From: Echinococcus granulosus
Lineage: Eukaryota; Platyhelminthes; Cestoda; Cyclophyllidea; Taeniidae
Length of the DNA stretch: 64,000 nt
Direction: 5' to 3'
NCBI RefSeq assembly: GCF_000524195.1
Contig: NW_020170381.1
Location: 575,650-639,649, forward strand
The notes beneath the pieces are model-generated. The model had not been told where the DNA came from, did no database searches, and worked only from the letters and a program-made list of their open reading frames with translations. Shown piece by piece: positions 40,901 through 53,998 of the stretch (the first letter of the stretch is position 1; each line of letters opens with the position of its first letter). A program made the translations under genes and the position numbers.

Positions 40901-41644
40901 TATCCAGGACGAGGTTTGAAGCATACGCGTTTTGACCTCAACTACTTAATTCTGCTCTTGTAGGTGTATAACACGACTATTTGTTGAACAACAGTGATAC
41001 TTGCAACTAGGTTAAGACAAGTTAAGGCAAACTAACTTTACTTTTAATTTCTTTTTAGCTGCATTCTTCAATGGCCCTCAAGTGGAGCGGTGTAATCAAA
41101 GCATCTGTGAAACATTTCTCTTATGCCATACATTGAGGAATGAACGGATATTTTTTACTTTGGTGTGTAATCAGATCGGAGTCATTATAAATCAAAAAAC
41201 TTGACTCATTATGACTTGCATCATCTTATTTTTGTGTTTTAAACTTGTTTTGGCAAAGAAAATGTGTACACAAAATGCCTTTTAGTGTAGATGGGTAATT
41301 TGTTAAGCCTAAGTAGATGAGAGTTATTTAATGCAAATTCGGTAAAACATCAGCCCTTGTATCTTAACTTTTCGAATTTATCGTATATCAAGAATACGAG
41401 GTTTTGACGCTAATAACTAAATGAAAGGTTTCAAAATTTTTCGACCAAATTTATCAAATTTATAATTGTCATGTATTTCTCCACGTCGCCTGCTCTTTAA
41501 GCTATTTTTGTGGTCAGTAAAAAACTTCTAGTAGAACTGTAAGTAATTAAAACTCGTTAGGGTTAATTCGGGTTACCTTTTGTCAAGTTTTAGTTTTGCA
41601 TTAATAAGTTGTAGCTTTGACTAGTAAAAAGAGGGAATAAATCA

Positions 41645-43819
41645 TTAACTAATACTTACATTGCTTCCTCCTGACTCCTGTTTGATACTCGCCTTCATTA
41701 AGTCCCTGTTTCCATCATATTCTGCATTGCCTTGTACCGTCAGAGTCTCTTTCTGATTTTCACGGAGCAGAAATTCTTGTTGCTGATGGACTGGCTTTAC
41801 CTGCAGCTGACTGCTATGCTGCTGTCGTTCTAGTAGCTCCGCGGCGGACTGGATAAGCATGACGGCACACACACTATTTTCGTTTACATTCTCAGCATTC
41901 AATGGAGACGAGCAGAGTTCATCTTCCATGAAGTTGTCCTCGTCCTCTCGAGATACTGCGGGGCAGGATTTCTTGTGGTAGTAATAAGAGGCACCCCAAC
42001 GGTATCGCTTTGCACAGCCTGGACACTGGTACTTTCCCTCGGTGCTGTGTTTGCCCTCCACATGCTGCTTAAGTGAAAGACGCGACGAAAACTCCTTGCC
42101 GCATTGATCGCACATATTGCATCCATTGTCTTGCGCTTCACTCTGGGGCGAATTTAGATTAAGAAACTGCTGGAAAAACTCCGGTTTACACTTTTCAAGC
42201 ACAGAAATCATATTTGCTAGAAACATTGTTGAGTTAGCCTCTTCCACAGACGGTGGGGGAATGCTCAAAGCTCTCCCAAATAGCGAGCAAGCAGATATGT
42301 GGCTGAGGTAGGGCGAGAGACTCTCAAAGACTGTTCCGCACATGCAAGTCACGGAAGATGGCATCTCGCTCGAAGCAGCATTTTTGGCACAGACGTTGGA
42401 GGTCTGACTCTCTAGTGCGGAGTAAAACGGCGGTATTGGGGGTGGTGGTGGTAGAGGTAGCGGAGGCGGTCCAGGAAGTCGAAGAAGTTCAGGGTTTACA
42501 CCTAAAGGTAAGGGAAAGGGCGGCAGGCGAAAAGAAGCCATATTCATAAGCTGATCTGCTTCCCTCCTCTCCCAAGATCTGGCGAAGGCCGGTGGAAGTG
42601 GTGGTGGTGGTGGTAGTAGAAGAGTAGAAGGAATCGATGGCCGGGGTTCCTGTGTTGAAGAGTTGAGGAGAAAGAGAGCTGGAACGGAGATTGGCGGTGG
42701 TGGCAGTGGTGCTGGAAACCGATAAGTGGGTGTTTGTTGAACACGCGGTCCATAACCACGAGTTTGGATGGGTTCATTGGCTCTTCCAATCGAGGAGTTA
42801 CTTGCAGTGCCACTAACTGCAGCTGTGGAGGGTCTCTTCTTGCAGGTGCGTTGGTGATGATAGAAGACTGGGGGCCAGCGGTACTTTTTTGCGCAGTAGC
42901 GGCAGGTGTACTTTGGTGGATAGTGGATATGCATATGCTGATCAAGAAGGGCCTTCGATTTAAAGGACTTCACACAGTGGCAACACTTGAATGGTCGAGA
43001 AAGATCGGGCTGAGGTTGGGTGCTTATAAGCGGCGGTCTTGTTTGCTTAAGTTGCAATGGAATCTGCCTCTTTAAGACATTATTATCAAAATCTGCATTT
43101 TGTGGGTTTTTAGAGGTTATTGTTGGACAAAGAAGGTGATGACTCAAGAAAGCTGGAAGCCAACCGAATTCTACACCACAGAAACATGTGTAGTTCCCAT
43201 AAACACCGTGAGCGGATTCAAAGTGACGTAGCAATTGCATGTGACTCACCGTGTTCACTTTGCATTCAGGACAAGTGAGCGTAGGATTTGTGGTGGTTAA
43301 ACCCTCTGCTGTCGATTCAATACCACGGACGGTGAGGTCCAGAGCATCAGTTGTGAGTGGTGGTGCTGCTTTCACCAATTCTGTTTTATCCGGATTTTGG
43401 GATTGAAAACTCAAGTCGACTGCGTTTTCCGTTAAAAGCATTAATTCGGAACATGTCTGAGCGTGTAAGACGAACTCAGAGATGCTAACAAAGGATCGTT
43501 CACATCGACATTTTAGAGATTGGAACTCCTGAACACGAGGTGACTTTATTTGCCCTTTTGCAGGTGATGGACTTATGCAGGGTCGCTTAAGTTTATCATC
43601 CCCGCCTGGTTCCGAGCGAGAAGATACATACATCTCTGGCTCATCTTTTTCGATGGTATCATTGGTTACAAGCATTGTTTCACTTGTTGCTGTCGAGGTA
43701 AGTGAGAGCATGACACCGAACTTCAAAAGAATCAGTGGGGATGTGACTAGGTTAGACAAAGCTATATTTCCTCCCCTGTGTTTTGCATTAGCTCTATGCC
43801 TACGTGTGCACGCATCCAC
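41645..43819 (-). CDS. Multi-zinc-finger (C2H2/C2HC) protein, probable transcription factor
   Basis: An uninterrupted 724-codon frame. Eight finger-like modules can be read: C104/C106/H119/C123; C183/C186/H199/H204; C212/C214/H227/C231; C279/C282/H295/H299; C306/C309/H321/C326; C492/C494/H507/C511; C570/C573/H586/H591; C599/C602/H615/C619. Three types recur in order: a short-knuckle C-x-C finger, a classical C2H2, and a finger with a YRW core (KKYRW, KRYRW). Residues 370-470 are proline-rich. AVDLS (133-137) and ALDLT (159-163) resemble CtBP-binding PxDLS motifs; SIKQE (711-715) fits a SUMO site. The likely role is nuclear DNA binding with repression (inference). A GTAAGT donor after codon 720 (41660) may make the last four codons and stop intronic. 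The first ~45 codons could also be intronic, since acctcgacag just before a later ATG looks like an acceptor. No orthologue is recognised. Confidence 0.85.
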   Translation of the reverse strand: MDACTRRHRANAKHRGGNIALSNLVTSPLILLKFGVMLSLTSTATSETMLVTNDTIEKDEPEMYVSSRSEPGGDDKLKRPCISPSPAKGQIKSPRVQEFQSLKCRCERSFVSISEFVLHAQTCSELMLLTENAVDLSFQSQNPDKTELVKAAPPLTTDALDLTVRGIESTAEGLTTTNPTLTCPECKVNTVSHMQLLRHFESAHGVYGNYTCFCGVEFGWLPAFLSHHLLCPTITSKNPQNADFDNNVLKRQIPLQLKQTRPPLISTQPQPDLSRPFKCCHCVKSFKSKALLDQHMHIHYPPKYTCRYCAKKYRWPPVFYHHQRTCKKRPSTAAVSGTASNSSIGRANEPIQTRGYGPRVQQTPTYRFPAPLPPPPISVPALFLLNSSTQEPRPSIPSTLLLPPPPPLPPAFARSWERREADQLMNMASFRLPPFPLPLGVNPELLRLPGPPPLPLPPPPPIPPFYSALESQTSNVCAKNAASSEMPSSVTCMCGTVFESLSPYLSHISACSLFGRALSIPPPSVEEANSTMFLANMISVLEKCKPEFFQQFLNLNSPQSEAQDNGCNMCDQCGKEFSSRLSLKQHVEGKHSTEGKYQCPGCAKRYRWGASYYYHKKSCPAVSREDEDNFMEDELCSSPLNAENVNENSVCAVMLIQSAAELLERQQHSSQLQVKPVHQQQEFLLRENQKETLTVQGNAEYDGNRDLMKASIKQESGGSNVSIS

Positions 43820-46800
43820 GCGCGTCTCTCACTTAAGGTGGCACGTGGTTGGTGGAATACTTACGCGTGTTTACCTCTTATTACGCATATGGCAGATAGC
43901 ATGTAAACCTTGAGTGTTGATTGGATAAGCCTTTAATGGGGTTGGTGCTGATTGGAGACACCAACAGCCACGATTTTGCACGTACGCACCGAGACGCGCA
44001 CTAATTCCTGTGGACGCTCATGCACGCGCATTTTCCATCGGCCAACGAATGCATTCTTTCCCACTTGCATTCTCTTCTTTTGGATTACAATTTTTTAGTA
44101 ATTTAATGCGCAAATATTATTTGAGCAACTCACTATTCTCAAATGGTTTAGGTTTCGAGTTAGGCTTTCGCTTTACATGACTTATCATCAAGAGATGTTG
44201 CGATCCAAATAATCAAGTTTCTTTCCTCTTAGTGGATACGCTCAGTTCCTCTTGTTACAATTAATTAAAAGCAAAACGACTTTTTTAAAAATAACAAATA
44301 TGTTTGTCTGGTATCCCGGTTGTTGTGTACTGATTCAACTGATCAAATGTTATACATATATTTCAATTACCCTTTCCGAAACCATCAGGAGTTTAGCGAA
44401 TATCTTAGTGCTTCGTTATCCAATAACAAATATAAAACGTTCTTTGTCATAATAATTGCGTTTTTTAAAAGTCTGCAAAGTCGCACAACTTATGCGGTTG
44501 CTCAATGAGTTAGACCGATAGAACTGATCCATGGGAGACAATTCGCAATGTTCTTATTGTGTTCTGATAGTGCATATTATAGACCGCACCCAGAACTCTC
44601 CATGATAAGGGTAACAATTAACTCACATTCAATTAATTAGGGTTCTTCATCAAAACTTGCTTATGCTCATTCCTGCTAGGTATGTTTATTGTACATTAAG
44701 TCTAGCATCTAGGGGCCCTAATGAGTTATTAAACCCAAATTCACTTTCATAATAAATCGCTTACCTCAGTTACTACATCACTTTTAAGAATTTTTTACTA
44801 AAGCGCGCCTACTTGGCCTCGAATGTGACCCAAAAAGATCATTTGATTGATCTCGACACGAGTCCAGCCATTTTGCTACCCATTGTTCCACCAAAGTGAT
44901 AGCGCCCGTCAAGTAGCGCATGCCGCATGCACCGTCTAGCGTGAACAGTCGATTGTAGAACCAAGGGCAAATTGCGGTACGGTGTGTATCCGAGTTGATG
45001 TAAAATATTCCTACCTTTGTATCGAAACATCAAACAGACATAGTTTCTGAGGTGTGGTGGTCTTTCATTCTATGGGTGGTCACTACACCAAGCCCACCAT
45101 CATCTAGTGGGCGAGCAGGAATGGGGGAACGGTGAAGAAAGAGAGAGGGAGTGCACAACACATCACATCGTAAATCTGTGGTGTGTGATTGCATGAGTGT
45201 GTAACCACCTATGTGCGAGATTGCGGAGCATTGCATTATGTGGGCATCAAAATATGCACATTGAGTTTTAATTAGGACGAATGTGTGGGCTGTACCAGGT
45301 GTCGCAATTTAAATTTAAGTTTATATTAATTATAATGGTCACTAAGACTGTGTAACAGTTTGCTGTGTGCTGTTCATGTAACGAAGCTCAGCCCGAAGTA
45401 TTTAGCCCAGACCACATTATCATTATCTCAACGTACACATGATACTTAATCCATCTGACCGTGTGTAAATTCCACACTCTGCCTTTACAAACACCAGGGC
45501 ATAACAACTCTTGCTCTAAACATTCCTTGCAAATCCTGTAACTTTGCAAATGATGCCTTGTCTTATTCCTAAGAGAAAAAAAAATAGACATTTAGCCAAA
45601 TCACTCATAGGTCTTACGTAAGTGGTTCTCAGATCACGTTACACATGAAACATTTATTTTTAGTGAAACTACTATGAAAATGAAACAATAAATTTTTTTT
45701 ACCAGTTTATAGCCTGCAGCCAATGTGAAGGCATTGTAACTATCTCATTCGTCTGCCTTTTACCTCAGTGCATCAAAAGGTTGGAAGGCTCTTACGAATA
45801 TTGGAGACCAAAATATCCGCTAAAAATCGGGTTCACCTGTTAATAATTGCAGTTTAAACACACTATTTAACCTCACATGACTTCCTTGATGTTTAGATAA
45901 GGCATCTGAATCTGTTCTGCTTGTCCTGATTAAGTGCGATTTTAGACGAGACGTGGGTGGAATGAAGCGCATGACATCTTGTTTGAGAGGTTGGGAGGCC
46001 CCCCGTCCGGTTAAGCAAATAGCGAAATTCAGCTCTCCTCTCCTGCCCTGCCCCACCAGCTTTCCTCACTCAACCCCCGAGGTGCCGACATACTGATCGG
46101 CCTTAGGTAATAGCGCACTACACCACTACGCTCACCCCAAGCCCCGGGGTCCACGTGGTCAAACTCAACGCTAAGCTGGGCCATGAGCCCACCTCATTGC
46201 GGTTAGTTCGAGCCATCTCTAAAACCTACTTGGGAAAACCCACCTCAAGCTGATGGTTCTTCTATACCTTCCAATTTTGGATGAGCAAATTTCGAGAAAA
46301 GTGTGACCTTCGTTAATAGAAAGTCGGACACTTTAAATAGGCGAACTTAGATTACAAAAAGTGATGTAAATGGCGATGAAATTTTGAGTCCAATTCAAAG
46401 AAAACTTATTTAAAAGTGGTCAGTTTACAAATTTCAAGGGGAGGCCCTGGTAGTCAATACTTCTACATTAGACATAAACTAAATTATTTATTTTGCGCAG
46501 GCAATGTACAACTACAGCCCAATTTAGTTTTGCTTATATATAAACTCTTTTAATCTTTTGATCTATTTACCTCTTTGTCAATCCACTAAAGTCACGTTAC
46601 ACGATGATCTATGCAATAGGTCGAAACTGTTACGTTTGAATAATGAGAGACCTCAATGCTGAGGTCATGACAACAATGTTAGAAATGAATAACCACTATA
46701 TGGTAGGTTATCTTCATGTGAATAAATAATGAGCTCATGAATAGCCATTGAACATGGAAGATTGTTTTGACCCCATTTAAGATATTATCATCGAGCACAA

Positions 46801-49800
46801 AATGATCAGAAGAAGCCTTTACTTCGGCTGAAATTCTGAGATTGCTGAAAATAGACTCTTATTAAAAATACAAAAGTCGGATCTTTGTAAATTTTTTGAC
46901 CTAAAATACCACTGTAGCTGCTCATCTGAGCTAATATGGCATTATGTTACCTCTTAATAGATCCGTCCCTAACACCGCACTCATTATTTTCGTAACTATG
47001 AGGACATCTAATGATTATTTAATTCATATTTTTCTTATAGCGCAACATTAATTTAAGAATTGCTTTCGATGAGGTATCCTTTGGCGCCGTTGCCGTTGCC
47101 CTTATAATTAATGCATAGTCGGCGTATTCCATACACTAATGCTTTTGATAGCAAATCAGCAGCCTGAATTTTCATCACAACAACTTGAATCGAATTGGGC
47201 TAACTGCTGAATTGTTCGGAAATTTATTCCAAACCATCAAAAACAAATTTTGCACCCACCGACATTTTGCTGGTGGTTACAAAGGCACACACACGAGGAC
47301 TATGGATCTAAATAAGTCGTTGCGATATTCGTTTATCTCCCCACGCCAGTGCGGACCAATAATTTATCCTCAAGTCCCCTAATTGGGGGTGTTGTGACGT
47401 GTAGGGTGGGGGTGGAGGGACAGGGGTAGGGGAAGGGGGAGAGGTGAGGCTAAACACAGGTGCTCCAATTAGAAACCGCGATTATGATTCATGTACACCG
47501 CGCATATTCACGTACGGGCTCGAATGGGGTAGACTTGCCCGTTCATTTGAAAAGTTATTACGCAACGCTGGAACAGACTGCAATTACTGCCTGTAACGAA
47601 TTTCATGGTTGTTATGACAAAGGACGAGAGAGAGGGTGAGAAAATCGCAGAAAGGAGCACATTCATACCCATCAAATTCATGAGCGTACTCAACTCTTAC
47701 TCACAAAACTGTTAAAGAAGGAATATTGTCCCTACACAAATTAGTGGTCTTTCTTGAATTACTGCGGGACGATATCTGAAAATAGAAAGTCATTCAAAAT
47801 AAAAAAAGATATGCTCTCAATTACTCAAGACCAAGTAATGCATGAAACTGCTGCAAGAGTTTTAAATTATAATCATGTTTCCAAATATCACTCTGCCTTA
47901 GTATTTTATCTGTCTACCTAGCCTCCCGATCGCTTGAAGCTTAAGTACTTTTAAAGTCCAGTGGCGGGTTACAGGTCGTCAAAGCAAATACTGAGATATT
48001 TTCGGTTCAACTTTCTGCGGGCTTATCCTGTCTTTGTACCCACCGTTTTATCAAATAAATTATCCTTTGATAATGGATAATGGAAAAATTCAAAACAAAG
48101 AAAACGAAATACATTTACAGTGCACTACCCACCACTTAGGGGGGGGGGTAACGAAATAATGAATTGACAAGGTTAATGATCCGTTTAAGTGCGAAAGTGG
48201 AAGTGTTGTGTGACAGGGATTTCCTACAGGTTGCTGACCGTAGGTTACTTTTCATATGTCTGCTATTTGTTGCCTTGGATTAATCTTCATGATTACTATA
48301 TCCGTCTATTCATTTCCACGAAGTTTACGGAAAAAAAAACTGGAAAAATCTTTGCCAAAAGTTGTCCGAAACAAATTCTTCAATTTGTCTAATAAGCCTA
48401 GTTATTTACATCCCCACACATGATCCTTACGGACTTTTAAAGTAATTCAGATTTGATTGCACAAGAACAGTCACCGAACACGAGAGGGACAGTAGAATTC
48501 TTCTAGTCTCTTATCTCCCTTAATGCCTTTATGCTTGGGTGATTCCATAATTAGATTCAATTTATTACGGATCCATTTGAATGAAGTTAGTTAAGCCTAC
48601 TCCAGAGCCTTCTCATCCAAGTATTTACGCCTCATTGACTTTTGAATGCCGCTAGCAATATTTTTCATTCAGTAAATAATAGCAGTGAGTGCTGGACCAA
48701 CATTTTAGGTTACGAACCCCAGGCCTTTGAACCGGTCTTTTAGGTGACAAGTTAACTTTCGGTCAAGACAAACTGAAGAATCTAACCGTGAGCAAAACAT
48801 GTTTAATGTTGGCAAAAATGTACTGTAAACAAAAAACATGATCATGCCCTGCTTAGCTTTTAGTTGCTAAATGTTTGGATTCGATATGGGCTGTTAAAGA
48901 CCAAAAACAAAAGTGGCGAAGGTAGCCAAATACAAGTGAAAGCTTTTAAGTAATTCCATACCACTGGTTCTCTTTTACCATGTGCTAGTTATCCACGTTA
49001 TTGTAGATGATTTCCATTTCACCGGCCTGAATAATCGATAGTTCGTCCCCACGAAGAGTGTTCATCGCGACGGACACGGGGAAATTACAAATCTTACAGC
49101 ACATTTTCACACAAACGCACACACAAAAATGCATGCGCATTAGGATCCGGCGCCACGATTAACACGCACGTCGCCACCGCATCTCCGTCGTATCGGTAGC
49201 AAAAGGCCTGAACGTGTGCGCGTGTGTGCGCGCATTCCTGAATGAGCAGATGCCATGAGCGTTTCGTCTTACGAAGAAAAAAAACATAATCACATGTTCA
49301 AACTCTGAAAATGCAATTGATATACAAAGATTTAAGGACCTGATTAGCTGTTCTAGGGCTCATGCTGAGCCCAAACACAGTGCAATTGCTGGTAGATAAT
49401 TTGAAATTTACAGCTAAAATTAGAACCATAAGTTCTGCGTATTCTATTTTGAAATTATTTACAGCGAGCGCTTTTAAGTAATGGTCTTTTAATATGGACC
49501 AGAATTTTCCTTTTTTTACTAATTAATTACTCAAATTTGTACTTTTGAGGCTGCATGAAGCTACGCGGTTACTGGATCAGAGTTAGATAGCCGCTACGCC
49601 AAGGAGCAAATGTGGCTCTCATCGCAACGCAGAGCAGTGCCTGATGTCAGTTAGTTAATGCTCGTTAAAGTATCTGCCATTCAAGCGTTAAAAATGCCTG
49701 GACAAGCTGGGCTTAATTATTAACTAAATTGCTCAGTACCGCAACTTACATAATACTATACATGTGAACTTCCGGGTCATTAATACGCGATTTGACAAAA

Positions 49801-52800
49801 ACAATACAAAAAAGATGCTTCTAAAAATGCTTTTGTTTCTATGAATTTGGATTTACAAATGCAAATAGTAAGAATATTCTTGTCTGTGAACTCCCAAAAT
49901 ACCATTATTGTATTATTTGAAAAGGTCATCTGATAAGAAATCAGCAAGCAGTCAAGCTAACATTGAGACCATTTTGAAGTTATTATTTTTAGGATTAGGA
50001 CTGGAAGCGCTGCGTATCCGATTACTTAGGTGCCACATTCAAGTCGGTTACACCGGATTCGGGAAATGAAATGCTTCGCACACTGGTACTTCGACTTGCA
50101 TTAGGCGGCACACATTATGCACCTCATTTGGCAACACTCGCTCGAAATTGTGAACGAAGCAGGCTGTCATCCCGTGTCACTACTCCTCCGGACTGCAAAT
50201 AGAACATGGCACGTTACTTAGGTGGTTAAGTAGTAGCAAATCATATCAAAAATATCGGTACTTGCTGCTGACAATAACCATCTTTACGGTGTGGCCCTGA
50301 TGCCCAAATGCCTTCCTAACGGCACCGATGGCACCGGGGATAATGATTCGTTTGAAAATCCTTCCTGACTATGATTTTGAAAAAGTACATACTAGCAGTA
50401 TACAAACCAGACACGGGGGCCAGAAGGATCAAAGGAGAGCCAACGAGTTGGTACGCTGAAGGATTTTTCTTCTCTCTCTTCAGGCTTTGCGTGAGTCGTG
50501 AATTGGGACAACCTGGGACTACGGCAGCATGAATCACGAAATCGGCAGGAGTTACGTAATTCACCGCTTCCTTTTTACTCGAATTTCTTCAATGCGGCCG
50601 TGTCTTGGCAAGGATGACGTTCATAAAGGAGATAAACGACCCCCCAAACCTCTTGAAACCTTACGAATCTTTGGTCGCTTCCGTGATTATTGTAATATAC
50701 TGATTAGAATTTTGGCGACTCAAACAGTTCTCCTTTTAAAGCTTTCCATTAATGGAACACCACAATAAAGATGTTTATAGTTCATAAATTTATTCATAAT
50801 TGGTGGATCTGCCAATATAAAACGAGTTTGGGTATCAACAACTATGAAATTACAGATAGCAGGTATGAAATTAAAATTATTTATTTTTGACGAAATCTTG
50901 ACTAGGTTTTAGTCGACGAGACATGAATAATCTTCGCTGATTTTCATCCAAGACCAAAGTAATGTGGTGCTCTAGAAGTTCTTTATTTTGACTGAGGCAG
51001 CTTTGGTGAGGAAGATTGCTGGGTGGTCGTGTTATGTGATTGGATGAACACGTCTGCAGTGGAAGGAGAGGGGACTGCCATTTATTTAGTTTCCACCATC
51101 TACCGCCTCTTCTGCTGCATGTAATCAATTCAACTGTCCGCCTGCAGGGCCAGCAAGATATGGGCTCCTCACGCGTGAGTAACTACGGCAACCACCTGGA
51201 GCAGTTTGTATTCTTCTCTGGTGTCCCCCTCCCCTGCATCACCATCACCGTCATCAGTGTCATCATCTTAGTAAATTGTCCTTCTGCGAGGGTAGGCCGG
51301 GAGGGCCCAGCCCGCCGGTGTGTGCGCGTGTAAGATGAAACTGGACAGCAGTCTTCTTTCAAGGCCATCCGTAGAGGCGCCGGCTGGAAGTATGAGAACG
51401 TGTGAGCCAGCAAGTAGAAAATCTGCATCTAGTGTGTTCATCAAAGTTGAACTCCTTATCGCATGTTTGACAAATAAAATACGACGCTTTTTCTCGACCA
51501 AGGAACAATATACATTTCGACTTAGCCTATGATAACAACCTTTACCATGACTACCAGATTCATAGGCAAAAATGCTCTAAGTCATTTGTTCTGTACTACT
51601 TATGTGTGCCTTTAGCAAGTCCTGCCTCGGATCCTGGCTTTTCACAAGATGTTGCACACGCTAAATTGAAAGTGCGAGTTGGAATTTGCACTTCTCGAAA
51701 GTGCAAAAACTCTTAAACTCTCTATTATATTTGAATAAAGTGTGATCATCAGTGCTTATTACCTGATGCCTTTCTAGGATGTGTGAATAAAAATACCGAA
51801 AATGTTAAATTGATAGAGAAAAAAGCAAATTCTTCTGACTTTGCTTGATTAACAAAGTGTTCCTGTTAATCTAAAGGTTGGAACTGCCGACTTCATATTT
51901 TTCTCATCCACCTACCTATAGCGATTATGTTGAATGCCTTTAAATGGCCTGTTACGGCAGCTCGCGAGTGCCTTTGATCTTCCTCCATTCAACGGAACGC
52001 CTGCGTGTGCGCATGTGCCGCAGGAGGGGTTAAGGAAGAAAACCGAAACCCGCTCTTTTTGTTTTTACAGGCAGTTTATGGACCTCCTTTCGAAGACACG
52101 TAACGGTTATTGCGAAATTGTATTTTTGACAGAGCGAAGTTTTGTTCCAAGTATTGTAACGAATCCTTTTTAAATTACTCCGAACCCAGTGAATGCTGAA
52201 TCTGAAACGATATTAATGTACTGTTTTAAGTTTGTTTACTGGTTTAATAATCCATATTACTCACATTATACTGCAAGATTTAACTGGATTCTTAGAATAC
52301 AAGACTTGAATGACACTGTTTCACTAGCTTTAGAGAAGAAGTGGATAATATGCATTACAACGTAAAAATAATCAAATGTGGTTAGTGTTCCCTTAGGTGA
52401 CTTTAAAACCAGACGGCAACTTTAATACACCAGGGGGCCGTTAAGAAAATGGACAGAGAAATTGAAATATTAATGGCGCATTAATTGGAATCCTGATGAA
52501 CTTTTTCACGAGTTGCAAAGCCATATAATACCAAACAAAATGAGATGTATGCATTTCGAATCTTCAAAGAAGAGGTAACAGTAAAACATACAATCTAATG
52601 CTTTGATGGTCATCTGAAGTGCCTTTCATTAAGTCATCAGCATATGGAAAACGAGTATTCCTTTGTTTCATTAACTAAATCCGAGGCTTTGCGGCCATGG
52701 CCTAAAATCAGCAGCAGCGATGCACTCAATCATGTGCATGGCGTGATTGTCTCTCCTCTGCATTTGCAGCCATTTCATCCATGTGATACCATCACATCAT

Positions 52801-52964
52801 TACCCACTGCCGCTCTTGGATACCTGCTTATTTAGCAATGGCATATCTCCTGGTCGGAAATTGTTCACGACTTTCAATGCTATGCTCCATTAATCCTCTT
52901 GGCAGGATGGAAGCATTGACTTGATTCCGTAGGATAATTAAGATGAAAGTGATGTAGTGCATGT
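43820..52964. other. Gene-poor interval upstream of the zinc-finger gene
   Basis: No firm coding exon. It begins with the putative 5' region of the zinc-finger gene. A GC-rich segment at about 45960-46260, including a tRNA-like A-box-looking stretch on the minus strand, may be a degenerate dispersed element. A run of ten G lies at 48139-48148. At 51207-51400 the minus strand has several short open frames after an acceptor-like site, but none could be assigned. Confidence 0.4.
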
Positions 52965-53010
52965 GTGATGCCACCTGAGGCGTATTTTAACTTCATAACC
53001 GTATTTTTAG

Positions 53011-53087
53011 ATATGATGCGACGCCTATCAAACAAAAAGAGTAAGGACTCTGATCTTTCCCCCATGGAAAAGAAATTATTTGATTTT
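53011..53087 (+). CDS. Candidate first coding exon of an unidentified gene
   Basis: An acceptor (cgtatttttag) is followed by ATATGATG and a 25-codon frame that reads MMRRLSNKKSKDSDLSPM then EKKLFDF, ending at a GTATGT donor. Ending in phase 0, it could join a 45-codon open stretch starting at 53270 after acceptor tttctttag (begins SLKCTNKASLCLD, ends at TAA near 53403). The basic, coding-like peptide and the flanking sites are suggestive, but no family is recognised and no downstream conserved exon was found. Confidence 0.2.
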
Positions 53088-53998
53088 GTATGTTATTTTA
53101 GCAGTAAGCTAATCAATCACGGAATTTGGAATTTTACCGCTTCCGAAACTACGGACTGCGTGGTGCAACGTTCTGCTGCGCATAGTGAAACTGTATTTAC
53201 ATCACTTTGGCTTTTGATCCAATTAACACAAGTTTTTACTTTCACAAATTTAGTTTTCTTTAGAGTTTAAAATGCACCAATAAGGCTAGCCTTTGCCTAG
53301 ATGCGAAAAGATCCGGACTTAATGAAATCTCGGAAATCCGTGTATTGAGTACTTCACTGAAAAACCTTGAGCTTCCAGGGAGTGTAGTAACAGGGAAGAG
53401 TTAAAAAGAGGCATCTGGTACGGAGGGATGCATGCATTTGGTGTCTATTGAAAATCAACTGGTGTCCTAGTGTTAATTGGCATGCATAATAGTCTCAACC
53501 CCCGTTCATGCCTACATCCAAGCAGGCGCATACAATGTATCCACCTCTCCCACAAATGAGACCACAAAAGGCTTGCAACAAGTTCAAAAGAGTGCACTAA
53601 AATAAGCCCCTAAAGCGAAGCCATATGCTGAGCAGGTGTACAACGATCATTCACCCTCAGTTAGGCCGAAAACCCCAATTTTATCGTAAGCCTGGATTGG
53701 CTTTAGATCAGATAATCCGTAGGGCCAATACACCATTTGAAGGCTTTCACCGATTACACAGAGCAATTAGTTCTGTAAGCTTCATTCATTATTCAAGTTT
53801 TACTTAAGCCGAGAATGTATTTGCGAAAGAATGAAGACATTAACCAGTACTTTAGAAATACTTATTTTCTCAAAAATCGCTACATGACTGGAACGGACTC
53901 TTTTCGTCCTTCATTCAATAAACATTGTTTTACCGTTTGGACCTTTAAATACGGGAAACTAAACGTTTGCTTCATGTTCCGTTCCTTAATAAAAGGTG

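Larger units (their letters stand above)
27290..41644. other. Long gene-free interval (14 kb)
   Basis: Starts with the pyrimidine-rich Ral 3' region (27300-27430). No conserved open frame, tRNA, array or transposase/reverse-transcriptase fragment was recognised on either strand. Simple repeats are a GGT run at 32913-32934 and a CA run at 37897-37911. A GC-richer patch at about 32590-32790 could be an old repeat. If the zinc-finger gene splices at its 3' end, its remaining exon(s) would lie at the right side of this interval, but none could be fixed. Confidence 0.45.

Noticed and set aside
42117..43075. Open frames overlapping the zinc-finger gene on both strands
   Set aside because: They arise from its repetitive proline and glycine codons and lack any finger motif.
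46080..46260. Second tRNA/SINE-like GC-rich stretch
   Set aside because: A partial A-box-like run only; no cloverleaf, tail or target duplication was seen. Noted as a possible old repeat.
51040..51428. Open frames on both strands with an acidic Asp-rich peptide on the minus strand
   Set aside because: The acidic run comes from a GAT-type simple repeat. The acceptor and donor around it are weak and no family is recognised.
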